A stretch of DNA of 64,000 nucleotides from Anaerolineae bacterium (GTDB lineage: Bacteria > Chloroflexota > Anaerolineae > Anaerolineales > UBA4823). The position numbers and the translations under genes were made by a program. Shown here piece by piece: positions 47,604-59,552 of this stretch. The stretch lies in assembly GCA_003130835.1 (NCBI GenBank), contig QEXX01000016.1, forward strand, positions 43,950 through 107,949, read 5' to 3'. The first letter of the stretch is position 1. Each line of letters begins with the position of its first letter. The notes under the pieces are model-generated. The model saw only the letters and a program-made list of their open reading frames with translations, was not told the DNA's origin and ran no database searches.

Positions 47604-48362
47604 TCAGTACAGTACTTCCATCAAAGTTAATCCTTGCGGCGGGGCAAGCTCGGCCTTGAGCACAGACGTTTCACCTTGCAACGCGCCCTGAAACTGCTCC
47701 AAAGTCAGCCTCCCCTGCCCGATGGCAACCATGGCTGCCACCAACCGTCGCACCATGTGATATAAAAAGGCATTGGCTTGGATATCGAATTGCCAAGCAC
47801 TCATCACACCGTCTTCTTGCCAAGGCCTCCAAGCTGCTGATTGCACCTGTCGTAGGGTGCTTCCCCGCGCCGACAGAGGTGAACCAAACGCGGCAAAGTC
47901 GTGCACACCGAGGATAAGCTGAGCCGCGTTTTGCATCGCTTCGATCTCAACCACAGGCCAGACTCGCCAAGCGTATCGCTCCAACAACGGTTGACGGGTC
48001 TCACTGCAAAACAGACGGTAACGATACCGCCGCCCAATCGCCTGATAGCGCGGGTGAAAGGTAGGCAAGCATTCTTTCACCGCCTGAACCGCAACTTCGT
48101 TGGGCAAGTAAGCGTTCAGCGCAGCCTGTAAAGCCTGGGGGGCATGTTTCCATTCCAGATCAAAAGCTACGACCTGCCCCTGAGCATGAACGCCTCGGTC
48201 AGTGCGTCCGGCATACAGGATCTTCTCACCCTGCCAACCGAGCTTGCGCAACGCTTCTTCGAGCAAGCCCTGGACGGTTGGGGCTTGGCTGGCGCGCCTT
48301 TGGCGTTGGAAGCCGGCAAAACGGCTGCCATCATAGGCAAGGATCACTTGGTAACGTGCCAT
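47604..48362 (-). CDS. truA: tRNA pseudouridine synthase A
   Basis: ORF trimmed to MARYQVILAYDGSRFAGFQRQ; AGRTDRGVHAQGQVVAF. Confidence 0.97.
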   Translation of the reverse strand: MARYQVILAYDGSRFAGFQRQRRASQAPTVQGLLEEALRKLGWQGEKILYAGRTDRGVHAQGQVVAFDLEWKHAPQALQAALNAYLPNEVAVQAVKECLPTFHPRYQAIGRRYRYRLFCSETRQPLLERYAWRVWPVVEIEAMQNAAQLILGVHDFAAFGSPLSARGSTLRQVQSAAWRPWQEDGVMSAWQFDIQANAFLYHMVRRLVAAMVAIGQGRLTLEQFQGALQGETSVLKAELAPPQGLTLMEVLY

Positions 48363-48425
48363 TGTGACTGGTGATGGGAAACGGCAACCGAAAACCGGAC
48401 ACCCGCTCCCCTTCCAGTACGACAA

Positions 48426-48803
48426 TTATTCTTCGACCAGTTCCAAAATCACCATTTCGGCAGCATCACCCAAGCGCGGCCCTAATTTGACCACGCGGGT
48501 ATAACCGCCTGGGCGATTTTCAAAGCGCGGCGCAATATCGTCAAAAAGCTTGCGAACCGAAGCTGCATCCCCAAGGCGAGCAGCCGCCAAACGCCGCGCA
48601 TGCACTTGCTGGATTTCCGAAGCTTGCAAACCGCGCTTGGCAAGTGTGATCAAACGTTCTGCCTGCCCGCGTACCGCATCGGCTTTTGCCCGCGTTGTCT
48701 GAATGCGCCCGTGATCAAACAGCTCTTTGATAAGATTGCGTCGTAAAGCTTTTCGATGATCTTTACTGCGTCCGAGTTTAACTCCGGCAACTTTATGTCG
48801 CAT
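48426..48803 (-). CDS. rplQ: 50S ribosomal protein L17
   Basis: MRHKVAGVKLGRSKDHRKALRRNLIKELFDHGRIQTT. Confidence 0.98.
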   Translation of the reverse strand: MRHKVAGVKLGRSKDHRKALRRNLIKELFDHGRIQTTRAKADAVRGQAERLITLAKRGLQASEIQQVHARRLAAARLGDAASVRKLFDDIAPRFENRPGGYTRVVKLGPRLGDAAEMVILELVEE

Positions 48804-48808
48804 AGCAC

Positions 48809-49780
48809 TTACTCCGCTGTGATTTCTTCTTCATCTTTGAGATAGCCTTTTTCGCGCATTTTCTGGCGCAGTTCCTCGAGGCTTTTCTCACCGAAATTGC
48901 GGATGGACATCATCGCTTCCTCACCCTTTTCCAGCAACTCCAACACCTCACCGACCGTGGTGATACCGGTACGCTTAAGCGAATTGAACACCCGCACCGA
49001 CAGATCCAGGTTCTCGATAGGGGTTTCGATCATTTCACTGGTTAATCGTCCGCTCTCTGTAAATTCATCTTCGCGCAGCGCCAGGGATTCTTCGCTTACC
49101 CCTGCCAAATGGCGGAATTGCTCGATGAGGAGTTTCGCAGCCGAGCTAAGGGCTTTCTCCGGGCTGATCGTTCCATCCGTCCAGATTTCGAGTCTCAAAC
49201 TATCGTAATTTGTGCTCTGACCGACTCGCGCGCTGCCCACGGTCCAGTTCACTCGCCGCACCGGGCTGAAAATCGCATCCACGGGCAGTTCCCCAATCGG
49301 CAGTTTCCCGATGCGATCATCGGCCGGCGAATAGCCCCGTCCGCGCTCAACGGTCATCTCGATATCTAAATCCGCTTTACTGTCGTCAACCGTAAACAAA
49401 TATAAGTCCGGATTGACAATCTCGATTTCGGGAGGCGCGATGATATCAGCAGCAGTTACTGCTCCGGCACCACGCACTTCCAAATGTAGGCGGGCGGTAT
49501 CCACATCATGCATCCGCATGCGCAGTTGTTTGATATTTAGCATGATGCGGATGACATCTTCGCGCACACCGGGAATATCACTGAATTCGTGGTGAATATC
49601 GGAAATGCGGATGGAGGTTACCGCAGCGCCTTCCAGGGAAGAAAGCAGCACGCGACGTAACGAATTTCCAATCGTAATTCCGTAACCGCGCTCGAGTGGG
49701 CTGATGACAAATCTGCCATAATTACGCGCTTCTGCATCGCGCTCAATTTTTGGCGTCACTAAACTAAAATAGCCAATCAC
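48809..49780 (-). CDS. rpoA: DNA-directed RNA polymerase alpha subunit
   Basis: ISPLERGYGITIGNSLRRVLLSSLEGAAVTSI; alpha-CTD LKRTGITTVGEVL. Confidence 0.98.
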   Translation of the reverse strand: MIGYFSLVTPKIERDAEARNYGRFVISPLERGYGITIGNSLRRVLLSSLEGAAVTSIRISDIHHEFSDIPGVREDVIRIMLNIKQLRMRMHDVDTARLHLEVRGAGAVTAADIIAPPEIEIVNPDLYLFTVDDSKADLDIEMTVERGRGYSPADDRIGKLPIGELPVDAIFSPVRRVNWTVGSARVGQSTNYDSLRLEIWTDGTISPEKALSSAAKLLIEQFRHLAGVSEESLALREDEFTESGRLTSEMIETPIENLDLSVRVFNSLKRTGITTVGEVLELLEKGEEAMMSIRNFGEKSLEELRQKMREKGYLKDEEEITAE

Positions 49781-49860
49781 GCTTCACCTCGTCTCCAGTC
49801 CCAGAAGGGTACGCACACTCACGAACTTAGCCAAAACTTCTTTCTCCATAGGTAAGCTTT

Positions 49861-50499
49861 CTAACGCGAGTAATACTCAACGATGAGCTGTTCGTGAAGA
49901 TTACCATCGATCTCCGAACGCTCCGGCAAGCGCAAGACCGTTCCGCTGAGGTTCTTGAGATCACGCTCTAACCATGGCAGCACGGTGCGAGTTTCAGCGA
50001 TGGCGGGTAAATCCTTGAAGTACGTGCGTGAGCGTGAACCCTCGCGAACCGCAATCTTATCGCCGGGGCTCAGGATCATCGAAGGGACATCCACGCGCCG
50101 ACCGTTGACGGTGAAATGCCCATGGGTGACCAACAATCGTGCCTGAGCGCGGCTATCTGCAAAGCCTAAGCGATAAACGATATTATCCAAACGAGTTTCC
50201 AAGATCTGTAACAAATTGAAACCCGTCAAGCCACGCCTTTGCAGAGCTTCTTCGTAATAGCGTCGGAATTGACGCTCAAAGACCCCATAAATGCGCCGCG
50301 CTTTCTGCTTTGCCCGTAATTGGCGGTTGTAATCCGATTCACGCTTGCGTTTAAACTGTGAGCTTTTGCCATGTTGACCTGGTGCATAACCGCGGCGTTC
50401 AAAAGCGCACTTTGGGGTCATACAACGTTCGCCCTTCAGGAACAATTTTTCGCCTTCTCGGCGGCATAATTTACAAACTGCATCACGATATTTCGCCAT
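49861..50499 (-). CDS. rpsD: 30S ribosomal protein S4
   Basis: [44 protein letters not shown]. Confidence 0.98.
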   Translation of the reverse strand: MAKYRDAVCKLCRREGEKLFLKGERCMTPKCAFERRGYAPGQHGKSSQFKRKRESDYNRQLRAKQKARRIYGVFERQFRRYYEEALQRRGLTGFNLLQILETRLDNIVYRLGFADSRAQARLLVTHGHFTVNGRRVDVPSMILSPGDKIAVREGSRSRTYFKDLPAIAETRTVLPWLERDLKNLSGTVLRLPERSEIDGNLHEQLIVEYYSR

Positions 50500-50537
50500 A
50501 TCGACTGAACCTTTTCCTTCCAAAAAGTCTTACAAGC

Positions 50538-50939
50538 TTACACACGCCGTTTCTTTGGCGGGCGGCAACCGTTATGCGGCACGGGTGTCACATCTGAAAT
50601 CGAGAGGATCTTCAAGCCTAAGGCTTGGACGGCGCGAATAGCCGACTCGCGTCCTGGGCCAGGGCCTTTGACGATCAGATGAACCTCTTGCAAGCCCATG
50701 GCTTGGGCTGCTTTCAGCGCCTGTTCGGTAGCCAAACGGGCAGCAAAGGGAGTGCTCTTCCGCGAGCCTTTGAAGCCAGCCGATCCTGCACTACCCCAGG
50801 TAACGGTATTGCCATTCATATCCGTAATAGTTACGATGGTATTGTTAAATGTTGCCAGGATATGAACCTGCCCAACAGAGATTGTACGTTTGATTTTCTT
50901 TACGCCCTTGCGGCGAGTACTCCGAACTGTTTGAGCCAT
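50538..50939 (-). CDS. rpsK: 30S ribosomal protein S11
   Basis: [39 protein letters not shown] ... [13 protein letters not shown]. Confidence 0.98.
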   Translation of the reverse strand: MAQTVRSTRRKGVKKIKRTISVGQVHILATFNNTIVTITDMNGNTVTWGSAGSAGFKGSRKSTPFAARLATEQALKAAQAMGLQEVHLIVKGPGPGRESAIRAVQALGLKILSISDVTPVPHNGCRPPKKRRV

Positions 50940-51050
50940 AACACCTCTCTTCGCACTTTAACTCTTCGAACTCTACCTTGGGTGAGTTGATTTGCCGGTT
51001 CAGCCGCTGGGTGGAAGGAACCCAACCGGCAAACCAACCCAACACAAGGA

Positions 51051-51440
51051 TTATTTCTTCTTCGCTCCACGGCGGCGGCCGCGTCCGGCAACCGTCTTGC
51101 GTGGACCTTTGCGCGTCCGCGCATTGGTACGGGTTCGCTGACCACGCACCGGCAAGTTTCGGCGATGGCGTAAGCCGCGATAGCAACCGATCTCGATCAG
51201 CCGCTTGATATTCATTTGCACTTCACGCCGCAGATCGCCTTCGACTTTATAGTTCTGGGCAATATAATCGCGTAAAAGGGCGACCTCTGCATCGGTCAAA
51301 TCCTTAACGCGAGTATCAGGATTAATATTTGTGGCGCGCAAAATCTCTTGCGCTCGCGGTTTGCCAATCCCATAGATATACGTCAAGCCGATCTCGACGC
51401 GTTTGTTGCGGGGTAAATCAACACCTTCGATACGAGCCAT
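51051..51440 (-). CDS. rpsM: 30S ribosomal protein S13
   Basis: [26 protein letters not shown] ... [30 protein letters not shown]. Confidence 0.98.
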   Translation of the reverse strand: MARIEGVDLPRNKRVEIGLTYIYGIGKPRAQEILRATNINPDTRVKDLTDAEVALLRDYIAQNYKVEGDLRREVQMNIKRLIEIGCYRGLRHRRNLPVRGQRTRTNARTRKGPRKTVAGRGRRRGAKKK

Positions 51441-51446
51441 GTTTCA

Positions 51447-51560
51447 CTATCCCTGTCTTTGTTTATGCTTTGGATTTTGACAAATCACATACAAGATGCC
51501 CTTCCGCTTGACAATCTTGCATTTCGCACAACGTTTTTTGATCGATGATGACACTTTCAT
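51447..51560 (-). CDS. rpmJ: 50S ribosomal protein L36
   Basis: Below ORF cutoff; manual translation [37 protein letters not shown]. Confidence 0.97.
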   Translation of the reverse strand: MKVSSSIKKRCAKCKIVKRKGILYVICQNPKHKQRQG

Positions 51561-51649
51561 AAGCATTTCTCCTTGAGTTACCTCGCGCCCAAAATTGGAA
51601 CGCCATCCGAAATTTTCATTATACTCGAAGATAGCTCCTTCGTCTAGAT

Positions 51650-52420
51650 TTACGGGACCGTCAAAATTTCAGGCCCGTTCTCGGTAATTGCAACCGTATG
51701 TTCCACATGAGCTGTCAAACTACCATCAGCAGAAGCCACCGTCCACTGGTCGGCAAGCACCTTGGTCTTCTCCGTCCCGACCAAAACCATCGGTTCAAGT
51801 GCGATGACCATGCCCGCCCGCAGTGGAATGCCTCTTCCCGGTATGCCATAGTTGGGCACTTGGGGACCTTCCCACATCGATCGCCCGACTCCGTGGCCGG
51901 TGTACTCTTTGGTCAGGTAAAACCCTTCCCCTTCCACGTATCTTTGAATGGCAGCTCCTACATCACCGACCCGATTACCAGGACGCAGTTGCTCGATGCC
52001 AATTTCTAACGCCCGATAGGTCACTTCGATGAGACGCTTTGCCAAGGGCGAAATCTCACCTACCCCAACCGTGAAAGCCGAGTCGCCCACAAAGCCTTCA
52101 TAAATTGTCCCGCAATCCACCGATACGATATCTCCCTCTTGCAAGCGGCGCTTGCCAGGGATGCCATGCACCAACTCGTCATTGACGCTCACCGTTAGGG
52201 TTGCCGGATAGGGATAGGCTCCTGGAACACCAATGAAAGCCGGTTTAGCGCCATGTTGAAGAATGATTTCATGGGCAATTTCATCCAATTCAGCCGTCGT
52301 AATCCCAGGTCGAATGGCTTCTCGCACAGCTTGTAGGGCTAAAGCATTGATTCGACCTGCCTGACGCATGATCGCTAATTCCGCAGGACTTTTCAGAATA
52401 ATTGCCCGCGCCCAGCTCAT
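51650..52420 (-). CDS. map: methionine aminopeptidase type I
   Basis: [63 protein letters not shown]. Confidence 0.97.
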   Translation of the reverse strand: MSWARAIILKSPAELAIMRQAGRINALALQAVREAIRPGITTAELDEIAHEIILQHGAKPAFIGVPGAYPYPATLTVSVNDELVHGIPGKRRLQEGDIVSVDCGTIYEGFVGDSAFTVGVGEISPLAKRLIEVTYRALEIGIEQLRPGNRVGDVGAAIQRYVEGEGFYLTKEYTGHGVGRSMWEGPQVPNYGIPGRGIPLRAGMVIALEPMVLVGTEKTKVLADQWTVASADGSLTAHVEHTVAITENGPEILTVP

Positions 52421-53079
52421 TGCACTCCTGCCAAAACGGTTAGGATTTCCTGCTTTACCGCCTCAATGGATTGGGTGCCATCCACCCGCACCAAAACACC
52501 CTTTTGACGGTAATACTCGATGAGCGGTTCGGTTTGCGAGCGATAAACCTCAATTCGTTGACGCACCGTCTCGGCTTGGTCATCTGGGCGCTGGATCAAA
52601 GGTGTCCCATCGTTATCGCAGATACGGGCTTGTTGGGGCGGGTTGTATTTCTCGTGGTAAACCCTCCCACAAGTTGGACAACTCCAGCGCCCGCTCAAGC
52701 GTTCCACTAACACCTCCGCTGGCACCTCTAACGAGATGACCGTATTGACCGAAGCTCCCATCTTCGCCAAGAAATCATCCAACGCCTCAGCTTGGGGGAG
52801 GGTGCGCGGAAAACCGTCCAATAATGCCCCATTGACGCAGTCGGGCTGTTTTAGGCGATCGCCGATCATACGGATGGTCACATCATCCGGCACCAGTTGA
52901 CCGCACTTTATGTAGCCATCTGCCAACTTTCCCAGCTCTGTTTGTTTGCTAAGGTGCTCGCGAAAGATGTCCCCAGAAGAGACATGCGGGATCTGCAGGG
53001 CTTCGCTAATCGCCTTTGCCTGTGTGCCCTTTCCTGCGCCGGGTGGACCGAGTAAAACGATAAAATGAGCCATTCCCAT
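52417..53079 (-). CDS. adk: adenylate kinase
   Basis: LLGPPGAGKGTQAKAI, DGFPRTLPQAEALD, LID CPTCGRVYHEKYNPP. Confidence 0.98.
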   Translation of the reverse strand: MGMAHFIVLLGPPGAGKGTQAKAISEALQIPHVSSGDIFREHLSKQTELGKLADGYIKCGQLVPDDVTIRMIGDRLKQPDCVNGALLDGFPRTLPQAEALDDFLAKMGASVNTVISLEVPAEVLVERLSGRWSCPTCGRVYHEKYNPPQQARICDNDGTPLIQRPDDQAETVRQRIEVYRSQTEPLIEYYRQKGVLVRVDGTQSIEAVKQEILTVLAGVQ

Positions 53080-53086
53080 CCCCTAT

Positions 53087-54424
53087 CTAGCGAACCAGCA
53101 GCGTGTCCTCGTAGCCATGCAGTTTCAATTCTGCTTCAATGTTAAAGAACAAGTCTCGCACCACACCGACCACAATCAACAAGCCCGCCGAAGAGACCAA
53201 AAGCGGATTCCCGGTCGTACCAAACCGGAAAATCAGACTAATTAGCCAGGGCAAGATTGCAACGATTCCTAGGAACAGAGCACCTGGAAGGGTAATGCGT
53301 CGTAAGACTTTCATCAGATATTTTTGAGTGGGTGCGCCGCGACTGACACCTGGAATCTGCGCTCCAACCTTCTTAAGGTTTTCACCATAGTTCTGTTGCG
53401 AGAAAAGCACGTCCGTGTAAAAGAAGGTGAAGGCAACCACCATAATAAAATACATGATGTAATACAAGGACGTCTCGCCACCAAAATTGCGTTGAATACT
53501 GCGCGCCAAGTTGGCTAACCACTCCACTTGCGAAGTGGCAAAAAAGCTGGCAATGATGGCCGGAAACGTGAGCAGGGATTGGGCAAAGATCAAGGGAATC
53601 ATCCCAGCCATATTAACCATCAGGGGTAATGTGCCTTTCACCGGCATCGACATGCGGTTGCCAACCCGCCGCCCAGGATACATCACCGGAATATTGCGCC
53701 GTCCCTGTTGCACAACCACAATGGCAAAGACGATCAAGCTGGTCATCACAAGAATAAAAATAAGATTAAACCAGCGCCGTTGCTCGTCCGCCATTAAACG
53801 AATGAAACTTTGGGGAATCTGCGAGACGATACCGGAAAAGATGATCAGCGATAAACCCTGATTACGGATACCGTACTCAGAGATCAACTCACCCAACCAA
53901 ATGGCGAACATGGTTCCGGCTGTCATGCTGATGATGATTGTCAAGGAGGGCAATAACGCCTCCCCTCGAAAGCCAAAATTGCGCAGGATTTGTGTCCCAG
54001 CGAAACTGGAAAAGAGGTTAATCTGACCAATCGCCTGTAAAGCCGCCATCGGGACCGCTAACAAGTAAGTCCATTTCTCCATCCATTTTTGCCCTTGGCG
54101 GGGGTCTTCGGTCATCTTTTTCTGCAGCGAAGGAATAATCGGCACCAAAAGTTGCAAAATGATTTGAGCTGTAATGTAGGGATAAACCCCCATTGCCATG
54201 ACCGAGAACTGCGACACGGTACCGCCGGAGAGCAAATCCAACAGGCTCACCAACGTACCGCCCGCAGTCCCGCCGGCCATAATTGAGGCAATTGCCTCAC
54301 GGTTTACGCCTGGCACCGGCACATGCGCCACCAAGCGGAAGATGCCTAAAATCAGTAAGGTAAACAGCAACTTCCGCCGGATGTCCTGCGCCGACCAGAT
54401 ATATCGCCAAGCCGATCGTTTCAT
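53087..54424 (-). CDS. secY: preprotein translocase subunit SecY
   Basis: 445 aa multi-TM; LDLLSGGTVSQFSVMAMGVYPYITAQIILQLL. Confidence 0.98.
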   Translation of the reverse strand: MKRSAWRYIWSAQDIRRKLLFTLLILGIFRLVAHVPVPGVNREAIASIMAGGTAGGTLVSLLDLLSGGTVSQFSVMAMGVYPYITAQIILQLLVPIIPSLQKKMTEDPRQGQKWMEKWTYLLAVPMAALQAIGQINLFSSFAGTQILRNFGFRGEALLPSLTIIISMTAGTMFAIWLGELISEYGIRNQGLSLIIFSGIVSQIPQSFIRLMADEQRRWFNLIFILVMTSLIVFAIVVVQQGRRNIPVMYPGRRVGNRMSMPVKGTLPLMVNMAGMIPLIFAQSLLTFPAIIASFFATSQVEWLANLARSIQRNFGGETSLYYIMYFIMVVAFTFFYTDVLFSQQNYGENLKKVGAQIPGVSRGAPTQKYLMKVLRRITLPGALFLGIVAILPWLISLIFRFGTTGNPLLVSSAGLLIVVGVVRDLFFNIEAELKLHGYEDTLLVR

Positions 54425-54455
54425 TGTATAGGCTCCTTATTCACTCGCTCCAGAT

Positions 54456-54917
54456 TTAGCCTTCACTCTGGATAAGCTCAACACTGCCACCTGCGGCTTC
54501 AATTTTGGCGCGCGCGCCTTTGCTAACACGATGCACCTTTACCTTTAAGGCAGCTTGAATCTCTCCCTCGCCCAAGATGACGACCGGGTTGCGCTCGTTG
54601 CGCAACAGGCGCGCCTGCGCAAGGGTTTCAGGGGTAATTTCACTGCCATCGGGGAATTGGGTCAATTGATAAAGATTCACCTCGTTGTATTCCACGCGAT
54701 GGATTGGCGTGAACCCAACCCCACGCATGAAGGGTAAGCGGCGGAAGTAGGGCAAGTTGCCACCCTGATGGTACAGCCGCGTTCCTCCTCCTGAGCGCGC
54801 CCCTTGCCCTTTGGTGCCGCGTCCAGCCGTTTTTCCCTGACCGGCTGCAATGCCGCGTCCGACTCGTTTGCGCTCTTTTTTGGAGCCTGGTTGTGGTTTC
54901 AAATCGTGCAATTTCAT
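54456..54917 (-). CDS. rplO: 50S ribosomal protein L15
   Basis: [43 protein letters not shown]. Confidence 0.98.
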   Translation of the reverse strand: MKLHDLKPQPGSKKERKRVGRGIAAGQGKTAGRGTKGQGARSGGGTRLYHQGGNLPYFRRLPFMRGVGFTPIHRVEYNEVNLYQLTQFPDGSEITPETLAQARLLRNERNPVVILGEGEIQAALKVKVHRVSKGARAKIEAAGGSVELIQSEG

Positions 54918-55126
54918 AACGCGTTCCCTTCTTCTACTTCAACGAGATGGGGGATTTTGGCAATCATCCCTCGCAAAGTTGGGCTATCCGCATGTTCAAC
55001 GGTTTGGTTGAGGCGTCGCAAACCAAGCGCCCGAACTGTTGCCTTTTGGCGTTCCGAATAGCCAATTGGGCTGCGAACCAACGTGATACGTACAGTTTTC
55101 GGTGTTTCTTGTTCTGGTTTAGGCAT
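54914..55126 (-). CDS. rpmD: 50S ribosomal protein L30
   Basis: [52 protein letters not shown]. Confidence 0.96.
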   Translation of the reverse strand: MPKPEQETPKTVRITLVRSPIGYSERQKATVRALGLRRLNQTVEHADSPTLRGMIAKIPHLVEVEEGNAL

Positions 55127-55643
55127 GCTTCCTCCGATCCCAGAAAGGAGTGACATCGGCAAGAGCCTTGCCGCGGCGAGCTGCCTCTGCTTGGGGATCT
55201 TTTAACTGATCCAAAGCAAGCATGGTCGCTTTGACCACATTAAGGAGATTACTACTGCCCAAAGACTTGGTCAAAATATCCGAAATGCCGGCTGCTTCCA
55301 ACACAGCGCGCACACCACCACCGGCAATGACACCCGTTCCCCGTGAAGCTGGCTTGAGAAGCACTTTGGCTCCCCCAATCTTTCCAATCACTTCGTGAGG
55401 AATCGTAGTATCGTAGAGTGCGATCTTGTGCATATTTTTACGCCCGCGTTCCACCGCTTTACGCATGGCATCTTGTACGGCGTTGGCTTTACCCACACCG
55501 ATACCAACCTGTCCGCGGTTATCTCCCACGACAACCGTCACGCGAAAAGCAAAACGCCGGCCGCCTTTGACCACCTTGGCAACTCGCGCAATCTCAACGA
55601 TTCGCTCATCATATTCGGGTTCGTAATCCATATAATCCGTCAT
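55119..55643 (-). CDS. rpsE: 30S ribosomal protein S5
   Basis: [36 protein letters not shown]. Confidence 0.98.
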   Translation of the reverse strand: MTDYMDYEPEYDERIVEIARVAKVVKGGRRFAFRVTVVVGDNRGQVGIGVGKANAVQDAMRKAVERGRKNMHKIALYDTTIPHEVIGKIGGAKVLLKPASRGTGVIAGGGVRAVLEAAGISDILTKSLGSSNLLNVVKATMLALDQLKDPQAEAARRGKALADVTPFWDRRKHA

Positions 55644-55673
55644 GATTTACTCCATCTAGAGAGTCATCCAACT

Positions 55674-56039
55674 CTAAAACTCTAAGCCACCTTCGCGTGC
55701 ACCATCGGCCAGAGCTTTGACCCGCCCGATGTATTTATAACCGCCGCGGTCAAAAACCACCTTCTGGACACCTTTTGCTTTGGCTCGTTCGGCTAAAGCC
55801 AAACCAACCAAGCGAGCTTGTTCTGACTTTTTTAGCCCCTGCAGTTTTTCACGCAGCTCATGATCGATGCTCGAAGCAGCTACAAGTGTATGACCGCAAG
55901 TGTCATCAATAATTTGAGCATAGATTTGCGATAAACTGCGGAAGACGTTCAGGCGCGGGCGATCGGGTGTACCACTGACCCGCTTGCGCACATGAAGATG
56001 CCTGCGAATCCGTGCTTCATTTCGTGATTTCGTAGCCAT
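55674..56039 (-). CDS. rplR: 50S ribosomal protein L18
   Basis: ORF trimmed to [46 protein letters not shown]. Confidence 0.97.
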   Translation of the reverse strand: MATKSRNEARIRRHLHVRKRVSGTPDRPRLNVFRSLSQIYAQIIDDTCGHTLVAASSIDHELREKLQGLKKSEQARLVGLALAERAKAKGVQKVVFDRGGYKYIGRVKALADGAREGGLEF

Positions 56040-56040
56040 A

Positions 56041-56586
56041 TTACTTTCCCTTACCCGTTTTACCAGCCTTGCGTCGGACAACTTCGTCGATATAGCGAAT
56101 GCCCTTCCCCTTATAGGGTTCAGGCGGGCGCACACTGCGCACATCCGCCGCAATCTGACCGACTAATTGTTTATCGATGCCCATCACTTTGATTTGACGG
56201 GTTTTTGCATCCACATCGAAGGAAATCCCTTCGGGAGGCTCCATGCGCACAGGATGTGAATAGCCCACGTATAAAACTAAGGTCTTCCCATCCATTTCAG
56301 CACGATAGCCTACACCGTTGATTTCCAGTACTCTTTCAAAACCGTTGCTAACCCCGGTAACCATATTCTGAATCAGAGCGCGGGTCATTCCGTGTAGGGC
56401 GCGATGCCGATCAGCATCGGATGGACGGCGTACCACGATCTGGCTATCCTCCACGCTGACCTGCATCTCACCCGGGAAAACATAGCGGAGTTCTCCTTTC
56501 GGGCCCTTGACTCGAATCGAAGTGCCTTCAATTTGCACCTCAACCCCTTTGGGTATAGTGATCGGCATTCTTCCTATTCGCGACAC
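56041..56586 (-). CDS. rplF: 50S ribosomal protein L6
   Basis: [21 protein letters not shown] ... [11 protein letters not shown]. Confidence 0.98.
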   Translation of the reverse strand: MSRIGRMPITIPKGVEVQIEGTSIRVKGPKGELRYVFPGEMQVSVEDSQIVVRRPSDADRHRALHGMTRALIQNMVTGVSNGFERVLEINGVGYRAEMDGKTLVLYVGYSHPVRMEPPEGISFDVDAKTRQIKVMGIDKQLVGQIAADVRSVRPPEPYKGKGIRYIDEVVRRKAGKTGKGK

Positions 56587-56656
56587 GCTACTTTACCTCC
56601 TTCACAGGTGAAACCGAGGCGGCTCTGCAGCCGTTCTTTTTCACCCATGGATTGTT

Positions 56657-57070
56657 TTACCATATCTTACAGATCACCTCGCCGCCCACTCCTAATTGAC
56701 GAGCGCGCTTGCCAGTCATCACGCCTTTTGGCGTAGATAAGATGGCAATCCCGATCCCCGATAACACCCAAGGGATTTCCTTCTTTCCAGTATATACTCG
56801 TCTGCCAGGACGGCTAACACGTTCCAGACCGGTAATGACCGGTTTCCGATTGCGCCGTTCTCCAACATACTTCAATTGAATGCGGAGAATCTTCTGCCCA
56901 GCGCTTTTACCATCGACGACTTCATAATTGCTAATGTATCCTTCTTCTTGAAGAATTTTCGCAATGGCAACTTTTAGCTTCGAACTGGGCAACGCCACCA
57001 TCGAATGACCGGCCATAATGGCATTGCGGATGCGAGTCAACATATCAGCAATTGGATCATTTACACTCAT
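56657..57070 (-). CDS. rpsH: 30S ribosomal protein S8
   Basis: [22 protein letters not shown] ... [22 protein letters not shown]. Confidence 0.98.
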   Translation of the reverse strand: MSVNDPIADMLTRIRNAIMAGHSMVALPSSKLKVAIAKILQEEGYISNYEVVDGKSAGQKILRIQLKYVGERRNRKPVITGLERVSRPGRRVYTGKKEIPWVLSGIGIAILSTPKGVMTGKRARQLGVGGEVICKIW

Positions 57071-57088
57071 CTTTCACACTCCATCCGT

Positions 57089-57271
57089 CTACCACGAAGA
57101 CTTCGTAACGCCGGGGATTTTGCCCTGCAAAGCAATTTCGCGGAAGCAAATGCGGCACAATCCAAAGCGTCGCATGTAGCCTCGCGGCCTTCCACAAATT
57201 TTGCACCGATTTCGTACCCGATTAGGGTACTTGCGGCGTGTTTCTCGAATCATCATGCATTTCTTTGCCAT
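57089..57271 (-). CDS. rpsN: 30S ribosomal protein S14 type Z (zinc-binding)
   Basis: 60 aa; [38 protein letters not shown]. Confidence 0.98.
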   Translation of the reverse strand: MAKKCMMIRETRRKYPNRVRNRCKICGRPRGYMRRFGLCRICFREIALQGKIPGVTKSSW

Positions 57272-57274
57272 GTT

Positions 57275-57820
57275 CTACCCATCCTTCTTGAAGGGCATGC
57301 CTAATAGTTTGAGTAATTGACGTCCTTCTTCATCTGTACGCGCAGAGGTGACAATGCTAATTTCCAAGCCACGCAGCTTATCAATTTTGTCATAATCGAT
57401 CTCCGGAAAGACCAATTGCTCACGCAAACCGAGCGTATAGTTGCCGCGGCCATCAAACGCATCGGTTGGAACGCCACGAAAATCGCGCACCCGCGGCAAA
57501 GCGATGTTCATCAAACGATCCAAAAAGTCCCACATGCGCTCGCCGCGCAAGGTCACTTTGACCCCGATTGCGCGCCCCTCGCGCAGTTTGAAGGCGGCAA
57601 TGCTTTTGCGCGCTTTGGTGATCACCGGCTTTTGTCCGGTGATTTTTGTGATGTCTTCTACGGCTGCCTCTAACGCTTTCGGATTATCCAAGGCTTCACC
57701 AACACCGACATTGACGACCACCTTTTTGATTCTCGGAACTTGCATGACATTGGTCAAGTTCAGGCTTTTCATCAATGCGGGTGCGACTTCTTTTCGATAT
57801 CTTTCTTTCAAATGGCTCAT
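57275..57820 (-). CDS. rplE: 50S ribosomal protein L5
   Basis: [16 protein letters not shown] ... [17 protein letters not shown]. Confidence 0.98.
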   Translation of the reverse strand: MSHLKERYRKEVAPALMKSLNLTNVMQVPRIKKVVVNVGVGEALDNPKALEAAVEDITKITGQKPVITKARKSIAAFKLREGRAIGVKVTLRGERMWDFLDRLMNIALPRVRDFRGVPTDAFDGRGNYTLGLREQLVFPEIDYDKIDKLRGLEISIVTSARTDEEGRQLLKLLGMPFKKDG

Positions 57821-57837
57821 ACCGTACTCCCTGCGGA

Positions 57838-58179
57838 TTAGTCAATCCACGCCTGACATTTCTTGCAAACCCGATGCACGCCATCGCCTTCACGGGCAAT
57901 GCCTACCCGCGTCGGCTGATCGCACTTGGGGCAAACAAGCATAACATTGGAGATATGGATTGGACCTTCAAACTCAACGATCCCGGGGGTAATGTTACGG
58001 CGGCCTTGGGTCTGAACAGCGCGTTGATGCTTCTTGCGCATATTGACACCTTGGACAACAACGCGCTGTTCGTCCACCAAGACCCGAATCACCTCGCCCC
58101 GTTTGCCGCGGTCTTCTTCTCTGCCGGAGATCACTTCGACCTTATCGCCTTTGCGAATTTTCACCTTCATCGCTAACAC
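57838..58179 (-). CDS. rplX: 50S ribosomal protein L24
   Basis: [30 protein letters not shown]. Confidence 0.97.
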   Translation of the reverse strand: MLAMKVKIRKGDKVEVISGREEDRGKRGEVIRVLVDEQRVVVQGVNMRKKHQRAVQTQGRRNITPGIVEFEGPIHISNVMLVCPKCDQPTRVGIAREGDGVHRVCKKCQAWID

Positions 58180-58187
58180 TCCTCTCC

Positions 58188-58559
58188 CTACAGCACTTCC
58201 GGCGCCAAAGAGACGATCTTCATAAAACCTTTTTCACGCAGTTCACGCGCCACAGGGCCGAAAATACGGGTGCCTTTGGGATTTTTGCCATCGGTGTCCA
58301 AAATGACGGCCGCGTTGTCATCGAAGCGAATATACGATCCGTCTTCACGCCGCCACTCTTTGGCACATCGTACAACCACAGCTTTGACAATCTCGCTTTT
58401 CTTTACAGCTCCGTGCGGGGCAGCGGATTTGACCGTCGCAATGACCACATCCCCTACACGCCCATACCGGCGCGTTGAACCCCCCATGATGTGAATAACC
58501 AAAATTTCACGGGCACCAGTGTTATCCGCTACTTTCAAGCGCGACTCTTGTTGAATCAT
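58188..58559 (-). CDS. rplN: 50S ribosomal protein L14
   Basis: [28 protein letters not shown]. Confidence 0.98.
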   Translation of the reverse strand: MIQQESRLKVADNTGAREILVIHIMGGSTRRYGRVGDVVIATVKSAAPHGAVKKSEIVKAVVVRCAKEWRREDGSYIRFDDNAAVILDTDGKNPKGTRIFGPVARELREKGFMKIVSLAPEVL

Positions 58560-58840
58560 GCCCCACCTCCTTGCGCTAGGTTTGGCGCTTCAACACCTAC
58601 CTGATGACGCACAATCGCTTCAACCACCCAACGCTTGCGTCGCGAGAGCGGTCGGCTTTCAACGATCCGCACCTGATCGCCAATTTGGCAATTTAATTCA
58701 TCGTGTGCCATAAAGCGTCGCTTGCTGCGCACCACTTTCTTATATAACTGATGGATATAGGTGCGGCTAACTTCAACCACAACCGTTTTCTGCATTTTGT
58801 TGCTGATTACCACACCGGTCAATCTACGACGGGTATTCAT
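58556..58840 (-). CDS. rpsQ: 30S ribosomal protein S17
   Basis: [23 protein letters not shown]. Confidence 0.97.
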   Translation of the reverse strand: MNTRRRLTGVVISNKMQKTVVVEVSRTYIHQLYKKVVRSKRRFMAHDELNCQIGDQVRIVESRPLSRRKRWVVEAIVRHQVGVEAPNLAQGGGA

Positions 58841-59049
58841 TTTTCACTCTCCCTGACAATTGAGAGTTGGCGTTCGCGTTGAATGGTCAACAATCGCGCT
58901 AACTCTCGACGGGTCTGCCGCAGTGCCGAAGTATCCGTAAGGCTTCCCATCGCCAGTTGAAAGCGCAAATTCATCAACGCTTCACGGGTTTCGTTGATCT
59001 TTTTCTGCAATTCGGCATCAGACAAGGCTCTCATCTCACTCACTTTCAT
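58837..59049 (-). CDS. rpmC: 50S ribosomal protein L29
   Basis: [33 protein letters not shown]. Confidence 0.97.
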   Translation of the reverse strand: MKVSEMRALSDAELQKKINETREALMNLRFQLAMGSLTDTSALRQTRRELARLLTIQRERQLSIVRESEK

Positions 59050-59477
59050 GCCTCGCCTCCTGCTCGCTCTAGGCGGTTGACGATCTTGGTTTTGATCGAG
59101 AATTTATATTGAGCCAGACGGAGCGCTTCATGCGCTACATCTTCTGGCAAACCGCCCCCCACCTCGAACATGATTCGGCCTGGTTTAACAACCGCCACCC
59201 AATATTCGACATTGCCTTTGCCTTTTCCCATGCGAGTTTCAGCCGGCTTCTTGGTCACCGGTTTATCGGGGAAAATGCGAATCCAGATTTTGCCGCGGCG
59301 GCGCATTGCCCTTACAATCGCCCGCCGCGCTGCTTCAATTTGCCGCGCCGTCACCCAACCGGGTTCCAGCGCTTGTAAACCGTAATCTCCAAAGGAAATT
59401 TCTGAACCGCGGTAGGCTTTGCCTTTCATGCGGCCACGCATTTGCTTCCGCCATTTGACACGCTTTGGCATTAACAT
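59046..59477 (-). CDS. rplP: 50S ribosomal protein L16
   Basis: ORF trimmed to [24 protein letters not shown]. Confidence 0.98.
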   Translation of the reverse strand: MLMPKRVKWRKQMRGRMKGKAYRGSEISFGDYGLQALEPGWVTARQIEAARRAIVRAMRRRGKIWIRIFPDKPVTKKPAETRMGKGKGNVEYWVAVVKPGRIMFEVGGGLPEDVAHEALRLAQYKFSIKTKIVNRLERAGGEA

Positions 59478-59552
59478 AATTGCACCCTCGTCTTCATCCT
59501 CGAATTCTCTGCGGTCTGCCTGCCAGATGGGGCAAACCAGCACGTTAAGAAA

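Noticed and set aside
57441-57944. 167-aa plus-strand ORF
   Set aside because: Antisense to rplE/rplX in the ribosomal operon.
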